This document shows, piece by piece, positions 1-6,137 of a stretch of DNA of 8,739 nucleotides (its first letter is position 1; the number at the start of each line of letters is the position of its first letter). Made by a program: the position numbers and the translations under genes. Where the stretch lies: positions 1-8,739 of the forward strand of contig QMWA01000060.1 of NCBI GenBank assembly GCA_003661385.1, written 5' to 3'. The notes beneath the pieces were generated by a model, which was not told the DNA's origin, ran no database searches, and saw only the letters and a program-made list of their open reading frames with translations. The DNA comes from Thermoproteota archaeon. GTDB lineage: Archaea; Korarchaeota; Korarchaeia; B14-G2.

Positions 1-1
1 A

Positions 2-1000
2 GCCTACCTTGTGCTGCTGGCAGCCGCCATCCTAGGTGCTCTGGTGCTCAGGGGAAGCAGAGAACGCGAGCTAGTAGTCTTCTGCGCAGGATCACTGAAG
101 ATCCCCCTCGAGAAGCTAGCAGAGGAGTACATGAGGCAGCACCCTGGCGTGAGCGTCGTAATCGAGGCTAGCGGAAGCGTTGAGGCCATCAGGAAGATAA
201 CTGAGCTCCAGAGGAGGTGCGATGTCCTGGCCTTAGCAGACTACAGGCTGATCCCATCCTACATGATCCCAGAGCACACAAGCTTCTACGTGACCTTCGC
301 CACAAATGAGATAGTCCTCTGCTACACCGACAAAAGCAAGCATGCTGGCGAGATAACAGCAGACAACTGGCATCAGATCCTGAGGAGGAGTGGTGTGAGA
401 TATGGGTTCTCAGACCCCAACAAGGACCCCTGTGGCTATAGGTCTGTGATCGTGATAGCGTTAGCTAGCTTGCACTACGGTGACCCAGCTATACTAGAGG
501 AGCTCGTGCTAGAGAAGAGCAACATAGAGCTCAGAAAGCAAGGTGGCAGGCTGCACCTGCATGTCCCAGCCTCACTGAGCGTTAGAGGCGGGCTTGTTGT
601 GAGAGCTAAGAGTGTAGACCTCATAGCCTTGCTTGAAGCAGGGTCGCTAGACTACGCTTTCGAGTACAGGAGTGTAGCAGTTCAGCATGGCCTCAAGTTC
701 ATAGAGCTCCCCAGCGAAATCAGCCTGGGCAATCCACTACACGAGGACTTCTACAAGAAGGCTTCAGTGCACATCCTCTGTGGGACAGACAAGGAGAGGG
801 AGATTGAGGGGAAGCCCATAGTATACGGGGCTACGATACCTGCTACAGCTGAGAACATGAAGGGTGCAGTCGAGTTCCTAAAGCTCCTGCTAGGCGACGC
901 CGGCAGAGAAGTCTTCACCACATGCGGGCAGCCATTCCTCAGGAAGCCAGCTGGCTTCGGTGAGCTACCAGAGGAGCTGAAGCCTCTAGTGGGAGGCTAA
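2..1000 (+). CDS. wtpA: Tungstate/molybdate ABC transporter substrate-binding protein (WtpA/ModA type), 5' partial
   Basis: Extracytoplasmic receptor that should bind tungstate or molybdate and deliver it to a WtpB/WtpC-type ABC permease. Counting from the GTG at 11, residues 1-14 are a hydrophobic signal or anchor. The frame stays open to the window edge, so the true start probably lies upstream. The mature part has the family pattern: FCAGSL (24-29) and ASGSVEAI (53-60) oxyanion-binding loops, FATNEIVLCYT (96-106), GFSDPNKDPCGYRS (132-145), and LDYAFEY (213-219), whose Glu218 fits the carboxylate ligand known for archaeal WtpA. GATIPATAENMKGA follows near 273-286. About 329 residues plus a few missing ones fits the usual length. 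It ends by overlapping the converging ModE-type regulator. No permease or ATPase gene follows, so any wtpB/wtpC should lie upstream. Tungstate versus molybdate preference is inferred, not visible. Confidence 0.9.
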   Translation, partial: AYLVLLAAAILGALVLRGSRERELVVFCAGSLKIPLEKLAEEYMRQHPGVSVVIEASGSVEAIRKITELQRRCDVLALADYRLIPSYMIPEHTSFYVTFATNEIVLCYTDKSKHAGEITADNWHQILRRSGVRYGFSDPNKDPCGYRSVIVIALASLHYGDPAILEELVLEKSNIELRKQGGRLHLHVPASLSVRGGLVVRAKSVDLIALLEAGSLDYAFEYRSVAVQHGLKFIELPSEISLGNPLHEDFYKKASVHILCGTDKEREIEGKPIVYGATIPATAENMKGAVEFLKLLLGDAGREVFTTCGQPFLRKPAGFGELPEELKPLVGG

Positions 1001-2050
1001 GGCACCTGGGTAGTATAGCACTCTACCCATGTCCTCTGGAGCCCTATACCCTGGCAGCTCCTCGATCTTCTCTCTGAACTCCCTGCTCCTCAGGGTATCG
1101 AGGAAGCTCTGAACTCTCCTAGCAGTCAGCCTGTCAGCTGAGACAGCGAAGTCAAAGCTCTCCCATCTCACTGGCTTGAACCCTAGCCCAAGAGATTCAG
1201 CAGCATACCTCACAACCACAGCCACATCAGCTCTCCTTGAGGCCACAGCCTCAGCAGCCTCCAGATGCGTGTGGACCTCGTACCCGTAGCCCTTGGCCTT
1301 GAGCTTAGCCTCCCTAGGCAGCCCCAGCCTCCTACACTCCTCGTCCAGCATGATGTCAGTCAGAAGCCTGGTGCCTGACCCTAGGGTCCTGTTGACCATC
1401 TTAGCCTTCCCCAGCAGGACATCCCTTAGCGTGCATGGCTCCCTTCTCCTGTATGCTAGCCCAAGCTCCCTCAAGTACCCTCTGACCAGCATAGCCTTGT
1501 TCTCAAGCCAGAACCTGCTCACATAAGGCTTGTTATAGCAGCCTGAATCAGGGTCATAGAGGTGTACTCCAGCTACATCAGCTACACCAGTCATCAAGTA
1601 AGCTAGGCCTCCAGCAGACCCAACCCACCTCACATCAACCTGGCACCCCTCTCCCCTGAGCAGGTCAAGGAGGAGCTCTAGCGCAGGGTCATGGCTTCCA
1701 GCAACCCTCAGTGGAGTCACATAGCCCTCAGGCTTCCCCTCTACAGCCCTGGATGCAGCCTTCAAGGCAGCCTCATACAAGCCTAGGATCCTCCTCCCCA
1801 CTTCAGTGAGCTCACCGCCTCCACCTGAAGCCCCTCCCCTCCTGCTCCTAACGACCTCACAGCCGAGAGCCCTCTCAAGCCTAGCTAAGCTCCTCCAAGC
1901 CACAGTATAGGGTAAACCAAGCCTCCTGCAAGCAGCCCTCAAGGACCCAAGCTCATCAACAAGCTCAAGAACCCTAGCCAGCCTAGAGTCCAGAAGCCCC
2001 CCATCAAACCTGATGGAAACCTCAACAGAAGCCCTGACCTCCGCCAACAT
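986..2050 (-). CDS. ModE-type transcriptional regulator: winged HTH fused to molybdate-binding-protein-like sensor domain
   Basis: Predicted cytoplasmic one-component regulator of molybdenum/tungsten genes. Residue numbers here count from the TTG at 2074. A LysR/ModE-like winged helix covers about 28-100 (SLRAACRRLGLPYTVAWRSL as recognition region, then a Gly-rich wing and LTEVGRRIL). A periplasmic-binding-protein-like domain covers about 120-345, with GSHDPALELL (126-135), GSAGGLAYL (152-160), RTLGSGTR (229-236) and a C-terminal lobe with ADVAVVVRYAAESLGLGF. This is the known archaeal HTH plus PBP-like arrangement (COG2005/COG1910 type) and differs from bacterial ModE, which uses TOBE domains. 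I choose ATG 2050 over TTG 2074 because a TATA-like CTTTTAA lies about 32 nt upstream and would place transcription start near 2056. The TTG would lie upstream of that start. Convergence on a tungstate/molybdate receptor gene supports the role; the effector itself is inferred. Confidence 0.85.
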   Translation of the reverse strand: MLAEVRASVEVSIRFDGGLLDSRLARVLELVDELGSLRAACRRLGLPYTVAWRSLARLERALGCEVVRSRRGGASGGGGELTEVGRRILGLYEAALKAASRAVEGKPEGYVTPLRVAGSHDPALELLLDLLRGEGCQVDVRWVGSAGGLAYLMTGVADVAGVHLYDPDSGCYNKPYVSRFWLENKAMLVRGYLRELGLAYRRREPCTLRDVLLGKAKMVNRTLGSGTRLLTDIMLDEECRRLGLPREAKLKAKGYGYEVHTHLEAAEAVASRRADVAVVVRYAAESLGLGFKPVRWESFDFAVSADRLTARRVQSFLDTLRSREFREKIEELPGYRAPEDMGRVLYYPGALASH

Positions 2051-2076
2051 ACAGCCCCAAGCCCCACCACACAACA

Positions 2077-2087
2077 GGTTAAAAGCC
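2077..2087 (-). promoter_or_regulatory. TATA-like promoter element for the ModE-type regulator
   Basis: On the minus strand GGCTTTTAACC is centred about 32 nt before the ATG at 2050, predicting a transcript start near 2056 and an almost leaderless mRNA. The same bases carry the stop codon (2079-2081) of the PIN relic upstream, so the promoter sits inside the end of a dead gene. This is a single visible match to a loose consensus. Confidence 0.45.
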
Positions 2088-2460
2088 TGCTATCGTGCTC
2101 CAGTCCACTGTGGTAGGCTTAGGTACTCCTGGAGCTTCTACAGCTGCTAGGAGCTTGTCCTCTGTTAAGAGCACTGCACCCTGGTAGGCTGCTGTCCGTA
2201 GATGACCCTGTCAAAGTAGCCTTTTACACCTGCTTCTAGCAGCTTGTCTGCTATCTCCTCCACCTTAGGGGCTGTCAGGGCAGTTTGATGCAGCCTTTCA
2301 TCTCTGAGTAGAGCTTCAAGCCCTCGCCTATACGCCTCAAGGTAGCGTGCTCTCCTGGCAGCGTAGCCTCATGTGGCTTGTAAGCTGCCGGCTCCCCGCT
2401 AGCTGCTCAATGCCCAGGCTGCATGCACGTCTTCTGCTTTAGGGAATCAACCTCCAACAT
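2079..2460 (-). pseudogene. Frameshifted PIN-domain (VapC-like) gene relic
   Basis: No single frame is open, but conceptual translation across frames gives a PIN-like protein. The last segment (about 2195 to stop TAA 2079-2081) reads TAYQGAVLLTEDKLLAAV and ends VDWSTIAGF. A segment in another frame (about 2371-2196) reads AARRARYLEAYRRGLEALL and ends in GYFDRVIYG. Joined near 2196 these give FDRVIYGTAYQGAVLLTED, the typical C-terminal PIN core with its acidic residues and LLTED strand. A second break lies near 2365. Before it, KPHEA and, in another frame, KAEDVHAAWAL can be read back to an ATG at 2460 (MLEVDSLK), which overlaps the end of the hydrolase gene by 22 nt. The total span of about 127 codons fits a VapC. 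No antitoxin gene is visible beside it. The C-terminal assignment is fairly firm; the 5' half is tentative. Sequencing error could explain one break, less easily several. Confidence 0.6.
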
Positions 2461-4046
2461 GAGGTCATGGTTAAAGCTGCTAGCCCCTCCACTTTCAAGC
2501 TCACCATGCCAGCGGCTTCAACTGGGCTAGCTGAGGCCAGGGAGCTCTTACAGCTGAGGCAGCTTGAGCTGCTAGCCTTCAGGAGGGCTGCATCCAGGTT
2601 TGGAGCCCAGTTATTGAAGTGGGCTCGATCCACCATCTCTAGGACTGCAGCTATGCCTACTGCACCTCTATCAGGGTAGTCGAGTAGGTGCTTTAGGATG
2701 TTGCTGAAGTTGATGTCGATGTTAGCGGCGTTCTCCGTGGCCTTGAGCTTCCTGCCAGTGACGTGCTCTATGTAGCTTTTGTCGGGGTTCAGCCTCACCC
2801 AGTGCCCTCTGGACTTGAAGGCGTTGTAGTTGACTACTATATGAGGGTGGTCTCTAGCTGCCTGCATGTGGTCTCTGGTGAAGCCTAGCTGCATTACCTT
2901 CAGCCAGGGTGCGTTCGCGGAGATCTCGTCATAGTGGTAGCTGATGTCCCTCTCAAGCCAGAACTCGAGGGCTTCACTTGGCCTCATGACCTCTGGTGGA
3001 GCCTTAGAGAACAGCCCCTCCTTAGCTGCTGCTAGAGTGACCTCCATCGAGTAAACCACCCTGCTCCTGCCCTTGTAGGTGACTTCCCACCCCCTGAACA
3101 CGAAGTCCTCGTCTTCCTCGAGCGCACCACTGCCATCCACATCTGTGGTGAGCTGGCCACGAGAGCTGACTGCTGTAAGCTTGCCGTCGTGGTTGTTGTC
3201 CAGGTAGAAGCCTGCTCTTGGGTCGTAGTCTAGGTTTGTGAAGTCTATTCTGCAGCTTGTCTCATTGCATGAGCCCTCCACGTACATCAGGTTCCTGAAG
3301 TCATCCCAGGGTATGCCATCCCCGTCAGCGTCCACACCCTTATTTGGGTCATCTTTCACCTTACCTAAGTCTCCCTGGACATAGTGGTCTCCAACCGGAG
3401 ACTCGTAGAACACGATGTACTTGATGCCCTCAAGCCCAGTGCTGTGGCTGGCGAACAGCAGGCCAGCTAGGTTCCCACCGTTAGAGCGAGCATAGAGCCC
3501 CACCTCATCTACTAGCACATTGTAGCCTACGTAGTCTGAGATCAGCTTCCCAGCTGTGTTCCTAAGCCTACCCTCTGCGAACTGGGCTACAGCATACAGA
3601 GCCTCCACGCTAGCACGCCCCCTGTAGTCGAACTCTCCTCCACTCCTGATCTCACCAGCTTCCCCACCTGGAAGCAGGAAGTAGAGCCATATCACACCAT
3701 GTGGATCAAACCTCTCAGAGAGCCTTGGGAGAGTACCTGCCTCACGCCCACCAGGCACGCATATGACGACTGGAGCCCCCTCCCTGAACCTAGGCTCCCT
3801 AGGGTAAGCCATGAGCACCGCAACACCCTGAGGCTCAGCCACACTACACGGAACCCAGAACACCACGTACTCATAGCCCCCAGAGGCATAGGGGCCTCTC
3901 TCAAGGCTTGCTGCAGGAGAGCTAGTAGGGCGAGCACTCCTCCAGACTACAGCCTGGAAGAGCGCCAAAGCCAAGAGAGCTGCCATAAGCAGGAGTGCAG
4001 CCAAGCCTAGCACAGCTAGCGTCCTCTTACCAGGCACCAGGATCAC
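2439..4046 (-). CDS. Membrane-anchored alpha/beta-hydrolase-like protein with inserted calcium-binding loops
   Basis: Probably an extracellular serine hydrolase (esterase/peptidase type, substrate unknown). Residues about 9-34 form a membrane anchor or uncleaved signal, followed by a Ser/Pro-rich linker. VVICVPGGREAG (93-104) looks like the oxyanion-hole strand and turn. YARSNGGN (185-192) is a nucleophile-elbow motif with Ser188, with Ala in place of the first Gly of GxSxG. Between the nucleophile and the C-terminal His candidates (His393, His400, His402, His415) lie three acidic loops: DADGDG (239-244) after DDPNKGV, like a thrombospondin type 3 repeat; DNNHDGKLT (283-291); and DVDGSGALEEDE (302-313), a full EF-hand loop with Glu at position 12. 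Cys260 and Cys265 may pair. GTG 4046 is chosen because a TTAATTAA box lies 26 nt upstream, giving a leaderless start. The last 45 or so residues are Ser/Ala-rich and may not belong to the fold. Family placement is from motifs only. Confidence 0.7.
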   Translation of the reverse strand: MILVPGKRTLAVLGLAALLLMAALLALALFQAVVWRSARPTSSPAASLERGPYASGGYEYVVFWVPCSVAEPQGVAVLMAYPREPRFREGAPVVICVPGGREAGTLPRLSERFDPHGVIWLYFLLPGGEAGEIRSGGEFDYRGRASVEALYAVAQFAEGRLRNTAGKLISDYVGYNVLVDEVGLYARSNGGNLAGLLFASHSTGLEGIKYIVFYESPVGDHYVQGDLGKVKDDPNKGVDADGDGIPWDDFRNLMYVEGSCNETSCRIDFTNLDYDPRAGFYLDNNHDGKLTAVSSRGQLTTDVDGSGALEEDEDFVFRGWEVTYKGRSRVVYSMEVTLAAAKEGLFSKAPPEVMRPSEALEFWLERDISYHYDEISANAPWLKVMQLGFTRDHMQAARDHPHIVVNYNAFKSRGHWVRLNPDKSYIEHVTGRKLKATENAANIDINFSNILKHLLDYPDRGAVGIAAVLEMVDRAHFNNWAPNLDAALLKASSSSCLSCKSSLASASPVEAAGMVSLKVEGLAALTMTSCWRLIP

Positions 4047-4068
4047 AGAGCACAGCTAGACAAAGCTC

Positions 4069-4076
4069 TTAATTAA
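4069..4076 (-). promoter_or_regulatory. TATA box of the hydrolase gene
   Basis: TTAATTAA, inside CTTAATTAAG on the minus strand, is centred about 26 nt before GTG 4046. That is the archaeal TATA-to-start distance and implies a leaderless transcript. It gives the hydrolase its own promoter although the TIM-barrel gene lies upstream in the same direction. The 146-nt gap (4047-4192) holds nothing else I can recognise. Confidence 0.6.
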
Positions 4077-4192
4077 GGTTAGTAACCTGCAGTCTAGACA
4101 TGCTGTCCAGGCCAGCAGAGCTCTAAGCCTCAGCTCTACCTGCGTCTCGGAGGCCTCTGCGTGCTGTAAGGAGGCTGCTAGCTGGGTGGTGT

Positions 4193-5662
4193 TCAGCTTC
4201 TCCTCTTGCTTTGGGCGAGCTCTCTTATCGTCTGGTAGGTTTGGAACTCTGGAGCGAGGCTGTCATAGACCCTGGAGGCTCCAAATGAGAGGACTTGCGC
4301 GTCGTTTCCCATCCAGCCTCCGTGCACTGGGTAGGTGAAGACTGCTCCCATCTTCGTGAAGAACTCATCTGCCATCCTTATGAACATGCACTGCTCCTCT
4401 GGAGTCAGGTTCTGGCTGAAGGCTCCGAGTGGAGTCCTGGAGGTTGAGGCCCAGTCGATGAACACGAATACTGGGACATCACCTAGCTTCTCTCTGATCT
4501 GTGTGAGCCACCTGCTCCACTTCTCCTCATTGAGCTTCATGCTCAGCACCTCTTTAGTTGACGGAGACAGTGTGACGAAGTCTAGGCTCGGTGGTGGGTA
4601 AGGGAACCTCACTGCAGTAGCCCAGCTGCCGACGTAGATGTACCTGCCCTTCAGCCTGCCATACCTGTGGATTTCATCCACGATCTTGCATGCTGCCTCA
4701 TAGGACTCCTTTACAGCAGGGTGGTAGACGTCTCCAGTTATCCTAGCGAGCATGCTTGCCTGCTTGAACAGCATATCTATCCATATAGCGTCAGCTCCAC
4801 AGTCTATCTGCTTCATAGCCCAGCTTAAGAGGAGCTTCTGAAACCTCTCATTAGTTATGTCTGGGAAGTAGGCTGCAGCCTTCTCAGGGCTATACTCGCT
4901 GCAATCCATGCTGGGATCCACCCAGAAGTGGCTCTTGCCAAACTCACACTGAAGCCTCTCCTTAGAGAAGTCTATCCCCCACTTCCCTGGGTCCAGAGCC
5001 ATCTCCCATGTCTCAGGGTACCTTATGACCTCGTGGGTCACAGGATCCCAGACAGCTCTCCTCTGGATTATCTGAGCTGGAATCGCTCCACAGAAGATCA
5101 CGTCCGGCAGCTCGCTCTTGATCCTAGCTATAGCCTCCTCGAGGTGCCTGTAGCTGTATCCCCTCTCCTCACAGAGCTCCCTAGCCCTACCAGAGAGCTG
5201 AGAGCAGTACTCAGGGCAAGGAGACCACCTCCAGAACCCCCTGAACACGAATTCAGCACCAGTCTCCTTGAGAACCGCCACGATGTCATCTAAGCTCCTG
5301 CCAAAAACCCTACATGTGTCAGTCACCCTCTCATAGAGCACCGCCACCCTAACCCTAGAGAGCCTCCCTGCCTCCTCCACGCGAGGAGCCTCCTCCAGTG
5401 CTCTAGAGGCCTCCTCAAGCAGCCTCTCAGCTTCCTCAAAGCTCCCCCTACCAACAGCCGCCCTAGCTTCAGCTAGAAGCCTCTCCACCTCAGCTACATC
5501 ATACCCCACACTCCTCCTCTCAAGGCACATGCCCTCAAGCTCAGAGAGCCTAGCGAGAAGCTGCCTCCTCACCCTGCCCCTGCTGTAGCTGCCATAAGCA
5601 TAGAGCAAAGCTCCCCCAACCACAGCTAAAGCCACAGCAGCCAGCCACTTCCTACCCAACAC
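4193..5662 (-). CDS. Membrane-anchored TIM-barrel-like (putative glycoside-hydrolase-like) protein with helical stalk
   Basis: I do not recognise a named family. Residues 6-23 are a transmembrane or signal anchor. About 28-100 is charged and strongly helical (repeated LLAEARAAV and RLLEEASRALEE blocks), probably a coiled-coil stalk. From about 103 on, hydrophobic strands alternate with helices as in a (beta/alpha)8 barrel: RVAVLY (105-110), EFVFRGFWRW (137-146), VIFCGAIP (188-195), FWVDP (246-250), DAIWIDML (291-298), YIYVGSW (341-347), DFVTLSP (361-367), VFVFIDWA (398-405) and AVFTYPVHGGW (440-450). Strand-end acids Asp296 and Asp403 and the aromatic-rich strand ends resemble glycoside-hydrolase-like barrels. 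Several Cys (for example 149, 153, 164) suggest disulfides outside the cell. GTG 5662 is chosen because a TATA-like box lies about 25 nt upstream. It lies upstream of, and co-oriented with, the calcium-loop hydrolase. Enzyme activity is inferred only from the fold. Confidence 0.7.
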   Translation of the reverse strand: MLGRKWLAAVALAVVGGALLYAYGSYSRGRVRRQLLARLSELEGMCLERRSVGYDVAEVERLLAEARAAVGRGSFEEAERLLEEASRALEEAPRVEEAGRLSRVRVAVLYERVTDTCRVFGRSLDDIVAVLKETGAEFVFRGFWRWSPCPEYCSQLSGRARELCEERGYSYRHLEEAIARIKSELPDVIFCGAIPAQIIQRRAVWDPVTHEVIRYPETWEMALDPGKWGIDFSKERLQCEFGKSHFWVDPSMDCSEYSPEKAAAYFPDITNERFQKLLLSWAMKQIDCGADAIWIDMLFKQASMLARITGDVYHPAVKESYEAACKIVDEIHRYGRLKGRYIYVGSWATAVRFPYPPPSLDFVTLSPSTKEVLSMKLNEEKWSRWLTQIREKLGDVPVFVFIDWASTSRTPLGAFSQNLTPEEQCMFIRMADEFFTKMGAVFTYPVHGGWMGNDAQVLSFGASRVYDSLAPEFQTYQTIRELAQSKRRS

Positions 5663-5682
5663 AAACCCCCAACACCACAGAA

Positions 5683-5690
5683 GCTAAAGC
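5683..5690 (-). promoter_or_regulatory. TATA-like element of the TIM-barrel gene
   Basis: GCTTTAGC on the minus strand is centred about 25 nt before GTG 5662, consistent with leaderless transcription. The match to a TATA box is moderate. Confidence 0.4.
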
Positions 5691-5939
5691 TTAGATCGGT
5701 TATGAACCATTCATCCACAGCCATGAAGCCAAACCTACAAGATCCCCTACAGCTCACAAAGCCGCCTGTAAAACACCACACCCTGAAGAACTCTAGTCCC
5801 CAGGTGAGCTGTAGCCAGATGATACAGCTACCACCATGCCTAGCACTCTACAAGACTTCTAAGCCTCTCTTAGTCTCTTTAATCGCATGCAGGCAAGGCT
5901 TATATTCTTCTAGCTGCAGAGCTATCGTAGGCGAGCTAC
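5691..5939. other. Divergent intergenic region, no convincing gene
   Basis: The region separates the leftward TIM-barrel gene from the rightward small ORF and carries both promoters. A plus-strand open frame here (from 5702) has low-complexity, Ser/Pro/His-rich composition, no family pattern and no promoter, so I do not call it. On the minus strand, about 5748-5815, a short open stretch reads LGTRVLQGVVFYRRLCEL before a stop. That resembles the C-terminal strand of small archaeal nucleotidyltransferases (GVVLY) but is too short to assign. Confidence 0.5.
5899..5906 (+). promoter_or_regulatory. TATA box upstream of the small ORF
   Basis: CTTATATT, preceded by purine-rich AGGCAAGG that could serve as a BRE, is centred about 37 nt before ATG 5940. 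It predicts a transcript start near 5929 and a leader of about 11 nt. It supports a real rightward transcript covering the small ORF and possibly the lamin-tail gene. Confidence 0.5.
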
Positions 5940-6104
5940 ATGGGACATATAGGAGAAGTCATCAGGCTTTATGGTGATGACGGTAGCCTGATAGCCACTA
6001 AGACTGTGGCTGTGCCTGCTAGGGGCAGGTTTGGTGGCTATCCTAGAGATGTGTTCGGGGTGAGTGCTGTGGCACCATGGTCGCTGAGTCCTCTAGCAGC
6101 TTAA
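5940..6104 (+). CDS. Small hypothetical protein (54 aa), possibly a truncated gene
   Basis: An open frame from ATG 5940 to TAA 6102-6104 begins MGHIGEVIRLYGDDGS and continues with VAVPARGRFGGYPRD. It has no membrane segment or cysteine. I do not recognise the family. Support comes from a good TATA box at the right distance and protein-like composition in the first 40 residues; the last dozen (WSLSPLAA) look less like a folded end, so the gene may be truncated. Its N-terminus resembles that of the retropepsin at 8271 (MGHVREPVKLYYGSRS), but the catalytic DTGA motif is absent. It ends 33 nt before the lamin-tail gene on the same strand, so the two may be co-transcribed. It could also be a chance ORF. 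Confidence 0.45.
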   Translation: MGHIGEVIRLYGDDGSLIATKTVAVPARGRFGGYPRDVFGVSAVAPWSLSPLAA

Positions 6105-6137
6105 TAGCACCTTGTGGCAGGTGTCCTGTGACGAGAG

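Noticed and set aside
4069-4076. TTAATTAA palindrome as an operator
   Set aside because: Its position 26 nt before the GTG start is fully explained as a TATA box; no flanking dyad was seen.
5702-5977. Plus-strand open frame of 91 codons in the divergent intergenic region
   Set aside because: Low-complexity, Ser/Pro/His-rich translation with no family pattern, no promoter at the right distance, and it overlaps the better-supported TATA box and small ORF.
5974-5991. C-box-like GTGATGA followed by CTGA, suggesting a C/D box sRNA
   Set aside because: The spacing of 7 nt is too short for a guide, there is no second box pair, and the bases are explained as codons of the small ORF.
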